Assembly (NCBI GenBank): GCA_037178625.1
Contig: CM074134.1
Span: forward strand, 2,852,001 to 2,916,000
DNA from: Skeletonema tropicum
Lineage: Eukaryota > Bacillariophyta > Thalassiosirophyceae > Thalassiosirales > Thalassiosiraceae
DNA: 64,000 nucleotides
Direction: 5' to 3'
Position 1 is the first letter of the stretch; each line of letters starts with the position of its first letter. This document shows, piece by piece, positions 32,835 through 42,714 of the stretch. The translations under genes were made by a program, and so were the position numbers. A model generated the notes under the pieces. The model was given only the letters and a program-made list of their open reading frames with translations, had not been told where the DNA came from and did not search any database.

Positions 32835-33980
32835 TCAATCAAGCTCTTCTGAGGTGAAGGTGGTCTCTAAATCTTTCACTTTCATCTCCTCTTTAACCAT
32901 AAAAATGACCATTTCTTCTTTGCCTCCCGCCATGGCCCAACGGAGCAGCGTATCTCCATCATTATCCTTGGCATTGACATCTGCTCCGTTTTCAATGAGA
33001 AGCTTTACCGCATCAACATGTCCCACAAGGCAAGCATAATGGAGCGGCGTGGCCCCACAATTATCCTTGGCATTGACATCTGCTCCCATTTCTATGAGAA
33101 GCTTGTCCATATCAACATGTCCCTTATTGCAAGCTAAATGGAGCGGCGAATCTCCACCATTATCCTTCGCATTGATGTCTGCTCGTTTTTCAATGAGTAG
33201 CTTGGCCGCATCAATATGTCCCTGATTGCAAGCAAAATGGATCGGCGTACCCCCGACATTACTCTTGGCAGTGACGTCTGCTCCCTTTTCAATGAGAAGC
33301 TTGGCCACATCAACTTGTCCAAGACCGCAAGCGAGATGGAGCGGCGTATCTCCATCATTATCCTTGGCAGTGACGTCTGCTCCGTTTTCAATGAGAAGCT
33401 TTACCGCATCAACATGTCCCACAAGGCAAGCATAATGGAGCGGCGTGCCTCCATCATTGTCCTTGTCGTCGACTTTTGCCCCGTTACCGTTATCAATTAA
33501 GAGCTTGATCGCATCAACCTGACCATTAGCGCAAGCCCAATGAAGCGGCGTGTTAGTGTTATGACCATCCAGTTCACTATCAAGATCTCTCCCATTCAAA
33601 ATGACATGCAAAGACTGGTCTTCAGATCCAGGATTGTCTGGATTGTCGAGTCTTACTTGAATTGTATGGCCATTTCTGCATAGGATATCTGCCTTATCGG
33701 AGGTAGGATTCCCATACCACTCGCCGAGAGGTTTGGAGTTCAAATCAATATCTGGATATGGACTAGCCCAGACTTGAGTCTTTTCCTTATTATTTTGAAT
33801 AATATATCGAACAGCGATACTTCCTCCTGGATCTCCACTTTCTAACACACTTCCTGTTTGGTCTCCACTCAACACCCAATGCCCGAACAGGATCCTTTCC
33901 TCCCCATTCTTTTGCCATGATTTCGGATTGTTCCGGAGCTTTTTGCCTTTGTAAGAGTAGACTGATGAAGTTGCTCCCAT
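32835..33980 (-). CDS. Ankyrin-repeat protein with possible N-myristoylation site
   Basis: A 381-residue protein in one exon with ATG at 33980. It begins MGATSS; Gly2 and Ser6 fit the N-myristoylation consensus, so membrane attachment is possible. Residues 7-135 form a beta-rich domain I do not recognise (GSIAVRYIIQNN, WASPYPDIDLNSKP). Seven ankyrin repeats follow from about 141 to 365, each near TPLHxACxxGHVDxxKLLIExGADVxAKDNDG. The last is degenerate (LLRWAMAGGKEEM). Repeats 2 and 6 are almost the same at DNA level, pointing to recent internal duplication or gene conversion. Ankyrin arrays bind proteins; the partner is unknown. No catalytic domain is seen. Confidence 0.88.
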   Translation of the reverse strand: MGATSSVYSYKGKKLRNNPKSWQKNGEERILFGHWVLSGDQTGSVLESGDPGGSIAVRYIIQNNKEKTQVWASPYPDIDLNSKPLGEWYGNPTSDKADILCRNGHTIQVRLDNPDNPGSEDQSLHVILNGRDLDSELDGHNTNTPLHWACANGQVDAIKLLIDNGNGAKVDDKDNDGGTPLHYACLVGHVDAVKLLIENGADVTAKDNDGDTPLHLACGLGQVDVAKLLIEKGADVTAKSNVGGTPIHFACNQGHIDAAKLLIEKRADINAKDNGGDSPLHLACNKGHVDMDKLLIEMGADVNAKDNCGATPLHYACLVGHVDAVKLLIENGADVNAKDNDGDTLLRWAMAGGKEEMVIFMVKEEMKVKDLETTFTSEELD

Positions 33981-34819
33981 GTGAATGTAATAACGTCTCT
34001 AGTCTAGAGCTGAGGCTGAGGTATAAATTCCGTATTATATCTTGTTTAAACAGTGCTAACGGTAAGTTGAGTTAGCTTCATCGATGTAATTGAATGTTAT
34101 CTTATTATTTGAGTAAACTATATGAGTGTTGCCTTCAGCTTGAACGAGTTGGTTGAAAGAGCTCCCACAAGTACAATCGAGAACCCGAAGACTGATGCTA
34201 CCACATGGGAATGGGATTGAGCATGACAGAATAGATACTTCTCGTTTCTATCTCGTGAACCACGAGAATATCTGAATAAGATAAAATATTGAATCTTCTC
34301 TGAGTATCCCATGCTTATTTACCCTTGCATCCATCCCCATCATAAGTAGGAACCCTCCCATGAAAGAATGAAAGAACCACTAAGACGAAGGTTAGTGTTG
34401 GGTGTGGGAGAAATCATTTGCGCTCATACCTACACATGAATTGGACTAGCAAGTGGCTGCATCGTTGAGGCCTCATGTGCGGCGGCTTCTTCGGCTCCGG
34501 CTTCTTTGTTGTTATGCTGGCTGTACGTTTACTACCAGTGTATGGCTGGGCCTGTACGACGGGATGAGGTATCTCCAGGCCGAATAGTCTTCTGAGAGGG
34601 CGCTGTTTGTTTGCTGAAGGTGGCAGATACAAGAGAACGTCCTGTGCTTGGTTGTGTCGGTGATGAGGAGAAACAACAATCAACATTACCATACAAGCTT
34701 CGTGAATTTTGAACATGGCTGACCTCATCACCGATCTTTCAATTTTCTATTTTCAACCTCGACCATTGCGGCTCAGTTGAGATGAGTCTGTGTCAAAGAG
34801 CTATTCACCTCCCACTCCC

Positions 34820-34950
34820 ACCTCTTACAGAGGGTATATCTAACCCTAACGAATTGGAGTATAATCGCCTCTGCAAAGGATAGGTTCATGTAAAATGCCT
34901 GACAGATGTACTTAATAAGGCAACAGAAAATTTCAGTGCACATTTATGTT
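34820..34950 (+). pseudogene. 3' end fragment of an LRR gene
   Basis: The string encoding PNELEYNRLCKG and a stop, followed by about 70 bp of flank (TCATGTAAAATGC, GATGTAC), matches the end of gene c at 32235-32350. Upstream of it an in-frame stop interrupts. It is a dead fragment. The rest of 33981-35039 shows only short open frames without motifs. Confidence 0.7.
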
Positions 34951-35372
34951 GACAGTTGGATGTCTATTGCTAACAGCTCTGATCTGAGCTAATGTGCCTA
35001 AAAGATGATCATAAATTGACTGCATATCGAATTCTCTCTCTAGACTTCTTCATAATTGGTAAATTGACATAGAATCGCGCTAGGAGGATTGCTACTTGCG
35101 TCTTGAGCCCTCGAAGTAGCGGATGCGCGCTGATTGGGGAGAGTTGCGGTCGAATCATCGAATGCTGATCGACAAGATAGAGCGAATGCAGTAGATTCGT
35201 CATTGAGATTGCGATATGCCCCGTGCCTTCTGCAAACTCCGTAACGTTGAACATAATTAGTGCATCCTTCGCTACTGCATCGCTTCTTCATTGCTCCATG
35301 CCTTATACACAATCCTCCATTCTGGGCATGATTTGTGCAACCATCGCTGCTGCATAGTTTGAGTTTTGCTCC

Positions 35373-35695
35373 GGGAGAGGTGGTGTGGTGTAGTGGTATC
35401 ACCGCCTCTCTTCTGGTTCGGGGTCTTGGGTTCGAGTCTCCCCCGTGCCAAATCCTGGCTGTTTGAGGTGTCGCAGCTCGGAGTGCGATCTGGGAAAAAA
35501 GACCATTACTTGATTTGGAATTTCATATCACTGCCTCTTTGCTAACTCCGGGGTGATGGAAAAACTGTTGGTTATTTGCTTAATTACACTCGAAGGGTAG
35601 TAACTTGTGACATTGCTCTAGATAATTGTAGATAATTTCGCCCCTGGAGGGCCAACCATGACGTACTTCAAGATTTCCGTTAATTTTTTTTTTTT
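35373..35695 (+). mobile_element. tRNA-derived SINE with 17-bp target duplication
   Basis: The 323-bp insert is flanked by AGTTTGAGTTTTGCTCC at 35356-35372 and 35696-35712. Its 5' part is tRNA-like, with pol III A and B boxes at canonical spacing. Its 3' part (35482-35497 and 35629-35682) matches the tail of the LINE-like insert at 23316-23885, and it ends in a T-rich run. This is the classical build of a SINE mobilised by a partner LINE through a shared tail. It lies antisense to the gene it interrupts. Confidence 0.85.
35386..35439 (+). promoter_or_regulatory. Internal pol III promoter of the SINE (A and B boxes)
   Basis: A box TGGTGTAGTGG at 35386-35396 and B box GGTTCGAGTCT at 35429-35439, with start-to-start spacing of 43 nt as in tRNA genes. 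The surrounding sequence does not form a full cloverleaf, so it is not scored as a tRNA gene. Confidence 0.8.
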
Positions 35696-37027
35696 AGTTT
35701 GAGTTTTGCTCCATGCCTGATACACACTCCTCCCTTGACGACTATGTTCGTGCATTCACCGATGTTGCATGTTTTGGACTTTGCTCCATGTCTTTTGCAC
35801 ACTCCTCCCTTGACGACGAAGTTCGTGCAGCCATTTTTGCTGCATTGTTTGTGTCTCTTTTGAGCCCCATGTCTGATGCACATTCCTCCCTTTTGGATCA
35901 CGTTCATGCATCCAACGCCAATGCATCGTTTTTTGGGTTGCTTTGCTCCATGCCTGATGCACACTCCTCCTTGTATGACACCATTCGTGCAACCATCGCT
36001 ACTGCATCGTTTTACCTTTGCTCCATGCCTGACACACACTCCTCCCTTGACGACTTTGTTCGTACATCCATCGCTGCTGCATCGTTTGACCTTTGCTCCG
36101 TGTCTGATGCAAACTCCTGCTTTTTTAGCTTTGTTTGTGCATCCATCGCTGCTGCATAGTTTCTGCTTTGCCCCGTGCCTTATGCAAACTCCTTCTTTGA
36201 TGACATGGTTCGTGCAACCTTCTATGCTGCATCGTTTGACCTTTGCTCCGTGCCTGATACACAGTCCTCCCCTGACGACTTTGTTCGAGCATTCATCAGC
36301 AGAGCATTCATATCTGTACTTCTTAACTGTCCCATTTCCTTCACCATCGCCAGCAGACGAAAGTTGCTTCCTTTTGATAGACTTGGCTGCTAGCGAAGCT
36401 GTGGGAGATGAGCCTTTTCCTGGATTGACAGCAGCAGCCGCAGCAGCACGTCGAGTTGAAGTTGACCGACGCTTCGCTGCAGATGAGCTCCTCTTCTCTT
36501 TTTCAGCCGTTTCAGCGGCGGCCTCTTTCTTTCTCAGCTGGCTCTCTCGGTAAATAAGAGCGCCAATATCCTCCTCCTCCTCATCGTTCTTCGATGAGGC
36601 AGCCTTTGATGCCTTTGATGGGTTGCGTTGCTTTGTTGCCATGTTTGATGGCGTTGGCTTCGGATTTTTGTGGCATCTTTCATCCGGATCGATTTGTTGA
36701 CAGCCCCAAAGAGACACGTATCTTCCTCGGTTTTTTTGGCGCGCCGCCACTTCATCACCGATCTTTCACTTTACCCATGAGCATGAGATGTGTGCAGTAG
36801 TAGACTGAGTCAACCAGAGGAGATTTACATCCTCCAGCAGCCCAGCAGTAATAAGCATTATAATACTACAATATAGAAGGCAAGATGATAGAGCAACAGC
36901 GCCGTTATTACAATTCGCTGGCACCAGAAAAGCTGATCATTCCTTTGATAATATGTTAAGATGATCAGTAAAGCACTGCATACCTAACTCTCTCTAGACT
37001 TCTTCAGATCAGTAACTTGACAGAGAA

Positions 37028-38182
37028 TCACGCTAGAGTAATGCTACTTGCATTTAGAATCCTTGATTCAGTGGTTGTGCGCCGGGGAAGGGTTGCTGTC
37101 ATATCATCAAATGCTGATTGACACGATTGACCAACTGTAGTAGATTCGTCATGGGGATTGCGATATGCCCCATGCCTACAGCACACTCCGTAACGTTGAA
37201 CTCTATTCGTGCACCCATCGCTTCTGCATTGTTTGAGCTTTGCCCCATGTCTGATGCACACACCTCCCTTAATGACAACATTCGTGCATCCATCGATGCT
37301 GCATAACTTGCGCTTTGCACCGTGCGTTACGCACACTCCGTTACGTTTGACATTATTAGTGCACCCATCAACGCTGCATCGTTTGACCTTTGCTCCATGT
37401 CGGATACACACTCCTCCCTTGACGACTATGTTCATGCATCCGTCACTGCTGCATCGTTTGATCTTCACCTTTGCCCCATGTCTGATGCACACTCCTCCCT
37501 TCTGAGCAAGATTTGAGCATCCATCATTGCTGCATAATTTGATTTTCACCTTTGCCCCATGCCTGACACACACTCCGTGACATTGAACTATGTTCGTGCA
37601 TCCATCATTACTGCATCGTTTGACCTTTGCTCCATGTCTGATGCACACTCCTCCCTCTTGGACTTTGTTCGTGCATCCATCGATGCTGCATTGTTTGCGC
37701 TTTGCGCCATGTCTGATACACACTCCTCCATTCTGAGCTCGATTCGTGCAACCATCGCTACTGCATCGTTTGACCTTTGCTCCATGTTTGATACACACTC
37801 CTCCTATCTGAGCATAATTCGTGCATCCCTCAGCAGAGCATGTCTTTTTTTTGTACTTCTTAATCACCACTCTCTTCGCTACCTCATTTCCTTCATCATC
37901 GTCAGCAGATGAGCGGTGTTTCCTCTTGGTAGACTTTACTTTTAGCGCAGCTGGAGAAGACGAGACATTACTTACATGAACAGCAGCACCCGCACGTCGA
38001 GTTAAAGTCGACAGATGCTTCGATGCAAACGAGCTGTTCTTCCTCCTCTTCTCTTTTTCAGCCGCTGCGGCGGCAGCCTCTTTCTTTCTCAGCTGGCTCT
38101 CTCGGTAAATAAGAGTGCCTATATCCTCATCATCATCACCACCACCACCGGCCTTTGCTTGTTTGCGGTGCTTGGTCGACAC
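37028..38182 (-). CDS. Cys-repeat (CCCH) protein, start codon lost or non-ATG
   Basis: A 384-codon frame paralogous to the gene at 35040-36642. It has DIGTLIYRESQLRKKEAAAA, a basic linker, nine repeats of the pattern C-x4-C-x9-C-x2-H-G, and a C-terminal tail (QRYGVCCRHGAYRNPHDEST). The position homologous to the paralog's ATG reads GTG (38180-38182), and a TAG lies two codons further up. No other in-frame ATG exists before the repeats. Immediately upstream the sequence changes to a palindromic repeat (38190-38250) also found near 39885-39905, as if another element had replaced the 5' end. The gene may be dead, use GTG, or have an undetected 5' exon. The repeats look well preserved and could bind zinc. 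Confidence 0.7.
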   Translation of the reverse strand: MSTKHRKQAKAGGGGDDDEDIGTLIYRESQLRKKEAAAAAAEKEKRRKNSSFASKHLSTLTRRAGAAVHVSNVSSSPAALKVKSTKRKHRSSADDDEGNEVAKRVVIKKYKKKTCSAEGCTNYAQIGGVCIKHGAKVKRCSSDGCTNRAQNGGVCIRHGAKRKQCSIDGCTNKVQEGGVCIRHGAKVKRCSNDGCTNIVQCHGVCVRHGAKVKIKLCSNDGCSNLAQKGGVCIRHGAKVKIKRCSSDGCMNIVVKGGVCIRHGAKVKRCSVDGCTNNVKRNGVCVTHGAKRKLCSIDGCTNVVIKGGVCIRHGAKLKQCRSDGCTNRVQRYGVCCRHGAYRNPHDESTTVGQSCQSAFDDMTATLPRRTTTESRILNASSITLA

Positions 38183-39956
38183 TCACTATGGACAAATATG
38201 TATGTCCATCAAGCCCCCTGATGGACATGTGTCCATCACGGTTTTCGTATGTGTCCCCCTTCCAGATGCAAAGATTTGTACGACGAATAATTTAGGACAC
38301 TAGTATTTGTGGCTAATCTACAGAACCTCTTCTAAGTACATTTTCCTAAATCCCACAACACCTCTCCTACACCCCCTATGTACGGCCTAAGTACATCATG
38401 GCACTTCTACACCCCATGGGAGACCAGCCACTGCAACTACCGGTCATAGTCTGTTAGCGCATGTTATGAGCTTTCGTTAGAGCCGCCGGTCGGCGTTGTA
38501 GGTGGCGAATTATTCAAAATATAGCGTGTAGTGTCAAAAAATGAGGACATCGATCGCAGCAAGATATTATTTATGCACATTAAATGTTGGGGCAGATAAC
38601 ACAACAAATCAATGGAAGCCGTGGCGTAAATCATGTAATGATATGTAAGGAAGGTATCTGCAACATGGCGGCATTATGGGGCGGTCGTCGGTGTCGGTTG
38701 ATACGTTATTAGGGCCGAGAAAGTTTGCTCGGACGACGCTGCAGACGATGTCATCGTTATATTTAAAGCCGTTTCGCTTCCCTGTTACTGATACTGCTAC
38801 CCTCAATGATCAAAACAATAATCAGCTTTGATTTTCCGCCAGGTTGGACTATCCATGAGCTATGTCAACGAAATAATCCTTGCGTATCTACCTCTTTTGA
38901 AAGATATGAAAATGCTATTCACAACATCTGTTGGGTGATGATTGACGCGACAAAATGGGGAGAGACGTTGTACGAGGCAGCAATCTTTGTTATTATACTA
39001 TAAGAGCGAGGGGGAACAATAATTTGGTGACCTTCATCTTGACACTACCAATAACAAATCATTATTGTTGAAATACATCATGATGCTATCAAGTTCGAAT
39101 AATTTCAAATAACACGCACAATCAGTCGACTCTTTCGTTATAGTGGCAATATTCATGGCAATAAATGATCATCTACACTGCCCACTTATAAATGATGACT
39201 CAGAAATGTGCTGTTGCCCAAAATACTTTGTAAAGAGTATGAATATGCTGTTGACCTATTCAGCAGTAATCTGTAATTACCCTTCTAAGTGATACTTTGT
39301 TGGCATGCACCACCTCAAATGAGCATAACCACAGTCTCCAATGCAGATACACTATATCTTGTAGGATTTAATAGTAAGATATTGTCGTGTAAGCCTTGAT
39401 ATCATATAAATTAAAGACTTAAGTCACCTGCAGCATCTTGATGGCTGCCGTAATGGTGTCGAGAACCTCAATAAAGGGAGTGACCCGCATGACCTTGCAC
39501 AAATTATGGCCACCACTCACGTAGGATAGTTGTATGAAGGATATGGAGGGGTGGTACTCTATGGCATCAATAATACCATGGATTAATTGACCCCCATGAC
39601 GCTTTGACGCATGCTCGAATTATAACGAAGTTCCATTTAGTGACCAAATACGTCGTCACATGCTGAATATCGAAGCCAACCGACTGCACCATTCGATTCT
39701 ACGTTAAAAATTGGTCTAGGGACAATACTTGGGGGTCAGTAGGCTTATGGTGTATGGTGTTAAAGGCATTGTCCTTCTTGTAGCGGCATGGTGGTTTTGT
39801 GATGGGTTACTAGTGTCCATGCGATATGTGGGTTCCCTTGGTCTAACAATTACTGTTTTTACTACACAGTGGACACTAGTATTTTGCTGATGGACAAATT
39901 TGTCCATCAAGGGCCAAAATAACCCCAAAAAACTCACACTATGGATATTGTAGATA
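38183..39956. other. No gene; palindromic repeats at both ends
   Basis: About 1.8 kb without a supported gene. Near its two ends are the hairpin-like strings ATGGACAAATATGTATGTCC (38189) and GATGGACAAATTTGTCCATC (39886). Copies of GGACACTAGTATTT lie at 38297 and 39863. 38400-38500 shows faint similarity to 56900-57030 (TTCTACACCC..., AGCTTTCG-TAGA-CC). This may be a decayed DNA element, but I cannot define its ends. Confidence 0.4.
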
Positions 39957-40061
39957 CTGGCGGGAAAAAAATTTCACTGGAAAAATTGTACTGTCACTGA
40001 AGCACTGCAAGATCCTGGATACTGTATGTAGACTTTGTAGTGAATAGGTTTGGCGAATAAT

Positions 40062-40170
40062 CCAGTATCCATTCAGTATCCATTAGTATCCAGTATCCAG
40101 TATCCAGTATCCATTCAGTATCCATTCAGTATCCAGTATCCAGTATCCAATATCCAGTATCCAGTATCCA
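40062..40170. repeat. Minisatellite of CAGTATCC/CATTCAGTATC units
   Basis: Eight- and twelve-base units alternate (CAGTATCC, ATTCAGTATCC). The same kind of array occurs at 56720-56805, near the other end of the transposon shell. There are no unique spacers, so it is not a CRISPR. Confidence 0.9.
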
Positions 40171-40348
40171 ATACTTATCCATCTCTCTCCTTGAGAGAGC
40201 ATGATGGCGTTGTGTTGATTTTGCAACAAGACGTGAAAGGAAAACGTTCCAAACTTAATTTAATGTAATAGATTGGCTGAGGGCGATAGGCGTTTCATAA
40301 TTTTATGAGGATACAACTACAACTCTGGAAGACCTGGAAATCAAAAGA

Positions 40349-40704
40349 TCAACAGACATCAAAAGGAGGGTGACCATCCTCATAATCGTACTGGATAACT
40401 CCAACAATTGCATCGACAGCCATCCTGTGGAGCTCCATTCGATGTTCAATGCTTGTCCCATGGCGAAAGCGACCACCGAGGATGTTGAATGCCTTCAGGC
40501 ACCAATGAAACATCTCTTGACGATTCTTGCACCTGGCCAAAAACTCCTTGAAATCTTTTGCTTGTTCTTCTTTTGTCATGTCAATTTTGCCTGGCTCCCC
40601 TTCATATCCACTATCTGCTACACATTTCTCATTGTCCTTAAGCTGAAAGTAGAGAGCGCTGCGGTCCCATTCAGTTTTGTTTTGATCTTTCTTGCCGCCG
40701 CGGA
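40349..40704 (-). pseudogene. C-terminal part of a DDE-type transposase, cut by an LTR
   Basis: The minus frame is open from the LTR edge at 40704 to a stop at 40349, giving about 118 residues. It contains KTEWDRSALYFQLKD, CVADSGYEGEPGKI, RCKNRQEMFHWCLKAFNILG, GRFRHG and a terminal YEDGHPPFDV. The D-x-GY...E layout with R-x-x-x-E-x-F/M-x-x-x-L-K-x-F is, as I recall, common in DDE-superfamily transposases of diatoms (Harbinger- or IS-like). Its N-terminal half is missing, because Copia A's 5' LTR begins exactly where the frame is cut. I could not find the rest beyond the 3' LTR. It is non-functional. Confidence 0.6.
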
Positions 40705-41191
40705 TGTTACGTTAGTACGATTTTGTGTACGAACGTATGTATGAACGCAACGTCATCGGCACTATTTTAGGAATAGATATTTTAGGGACGGGACCTTTGT
40801 TTCAAAGTGCGTCAGTGGTTTTACGAGAAATCCATCACCGCCAAAGATTGAGGAAGCAAAATCCATCATCATTCGACTACGCGACCATGACACAAGTCGA
40901 GAATGAAAAATTAGTTAAGTTGAATACTTAGAACCCTTTGTTGGAACCGTTGGCTGATGCCACACTGTCTACAAATGAAAAATACTTCGTTAGTCGAGTA
41001 GTACGCTCAACAGTGATCTTTAGTGATCCGTGTACACCTTAGTTCCTTCTATCCGATCATACGTAAATCCGCCGCGGTTGTGATGCTCCAAATCGACCGA
41101 AGACCTCCACAACATCGAAGTCCTCCTAGATCTACGCTACACTTCACGTTTGTCGTATCCGTATGCAATAGAAACGATCATAAGGCAAAAG
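40705..41191 (+). repeat. Copia A 5' LTR
   Basis: 487 bp, identical to 55642-56128 except for one base near 41158 (CG here, CA there). It begins TGTTACG; the 3' boundary after ...GGCAAAAG is set by the end of identity and does not show the usual CA. Confidence 0.9.
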
Positions 41192-42233
41192 ATTAACAGT
41201 CTCGCGTCTGATCTACTAAAGCTTATCGGAGTTCGACACAATAATCAACTTTACGGAAGTGTTTGGAGTATTGTTCCCTGAAGGCTAGACATTCGTCTGA
41301 GAAAGCTTTGACTTATTTGAAGAGGTAATCCTTATTGGAGATCCGAGGCAGGCTGTAGTGTCGCCGGCCCAGTGAGTTCGTTCTTTTGAGTTTAGGAAGT
41401 TACCCGTGATAGGCCAGGTCAAGATGGCTAATAATCCAAGAGGATTCGAGGATGAGATGTCTCATGTCATCACCGAGTTGTTCGAGAACGACAAGAATCT
41501 GAAGAGTACCCTCAAGGCTAACTCGATTCTTTCTCGTTTGGATTTGTTCGACGCTGTTAAGGATGCAGACGTCATGAAGCGCGTTAGGTGGAAAAATGGA
41601 GAATCTCCCTTGGAGGAGATGATCACCAAGAGAATGTTTGAGGCATTGATGCTGGTACCCAGCTACCTCAATTGGACTCAGAACGCCTATGGGACCTTAC
41701 CAGATTGTCCTATTGACTTTTCGTGTGATATATCCCGCAACAAGTTTGATGGGTTCCTGGTGCTTGATAATCATGGACGAAGAGGACAACATGGCGACGG
41801 AACCGTTTCTTATGATCATGAAGCTGCCCTTCAAGCCGAGAGACGTCACAAACGAGGGTGTTTTGCTATTATACCATCCGGACACTCTACTGCTGGAAAT
41901 AACAACACGACTTCTCCTTCGACACCCACAGCTGCTGCCAACGTTAATATTCCCATCTTCACCCCAGCGGTACTTACTGGAAATACCAACATCAATACCA
42001 CGGCATCTACCATTCCAACTACCGCCACTACGAATATTAATAATTCAAACACCGCTGTTCCATCGCCTTCAACTACGGCTACATCTACATCTACTGCTGC
42101 TTTTACTTCGTCTGGACAACCACCTACTAGAAATGTTACCACTACCAGGTTGACAACACCAGTTGCTTGTAGATCTGCGGCACTTACTGCATTGATCAGC
42201 TTTGAGAAAAGGATCAAAGCCAGTGAAGAAACT

Positions 42234-42692
42234 TCTAAAGTAAGCAATAATCTGTCAAATGCCATACAAGCTGCAAGGCTCCGCGGACAATGGACGATCC
42301 TGAAGAAGTGAATGTGACCGTAGCGAGAGGTTTCACCCGATCTGGTGTCGTAGGTTGGGAGAGACAACGTTGCTGGGGATAAGATTCCTAAAGCCCAAAT
42401 TAGCCGGAAACTGGTGCACTAAGGCACGGCTATTCCTACTCGATTCCCGAAGTATTACTGAGAGAAAGATCCGCCATAGGCATCTACTTACTACACGGTG
42501 TTATTTGTTTATTTCTATTTCTTCGACTGTGAGCGCCATGATCAAAAAGCGCGGTGGTGAAGGTCATCGAAAGTCGACGTGTTCCAATCTTGAAGTTCTC
42601 ATCCAAAAAAGGATTGAGACACATATCCCGAAATAGAGATCCCTTCTCTATTCAATATCTAAAATATCCCGTACGAAATGCATACGTCAACA
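42234..42692 (-). repeat. Copia B 3' LTR
   Basis: 459 bp, differing from 52634-53092 at four positions. All are transitions, and three lie in CpG dinucleotides (CG in the other copy, TG or CA here). Confidence 0.92.
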
Positions 42693-42714
42693 CTCCCCTA
42701 TCATTGAGTATCTT

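Larger units (their letters stand above)
35040..36642 (-). pseudogene. Cys-repeat (CCCH) protein gene split by a SINE
   Basis: The reading starts at ATG 36642 (MATKQRNPSK), gives a Lys/Ala/Glu-rich coiled region with DIGALIYRESQLRKKEAA, a basic linker, then eight repeats of about 24 residues with the pattern C-x4-C-x9-C-x2-H-G. At GAKLKL it is interrupted by the SINE at 35373-35695. Beyond it two more repeats and the paralog's C-terminus follow (RYGVCRRHGAYRN...). Removing the SINE and one 17-bp target copy gives a continuous 420-residue frame. As it stands, translation runs into the SINE and stops at 35680, so a truncated 320-residue protein could still be made. The repeat resembles zinc-binding units that databases often label WRKY19-like; that name is not evidence of a WRKY domain. 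Function unknown, perhaps nucleic acid or protein binding. Confidence 0.85.

Noticed and set aside
35379..35450. A true tRNA gene at the SINE head
   Set aside because: Promoter boxes are good, but the acceptor and anticodon stems do not pair properly and the sequence continues into a LINE-type tail with target duplications.
35713..36553. Long plus-strand frames with repeated Ser/His-rich strings, also at 37118-37912
   Set aside because: They are antisense to the Cys-repeat genes. The periodic coding sequence keeps the opposite strand open; the minus strand has the Cys/His pattern and a sensible start.
40062..40170. CRISPR-like repeats
   Set aside because: Eight- to twelve-base units without unique spacers in a eukaryotic genome; a minisatellite.
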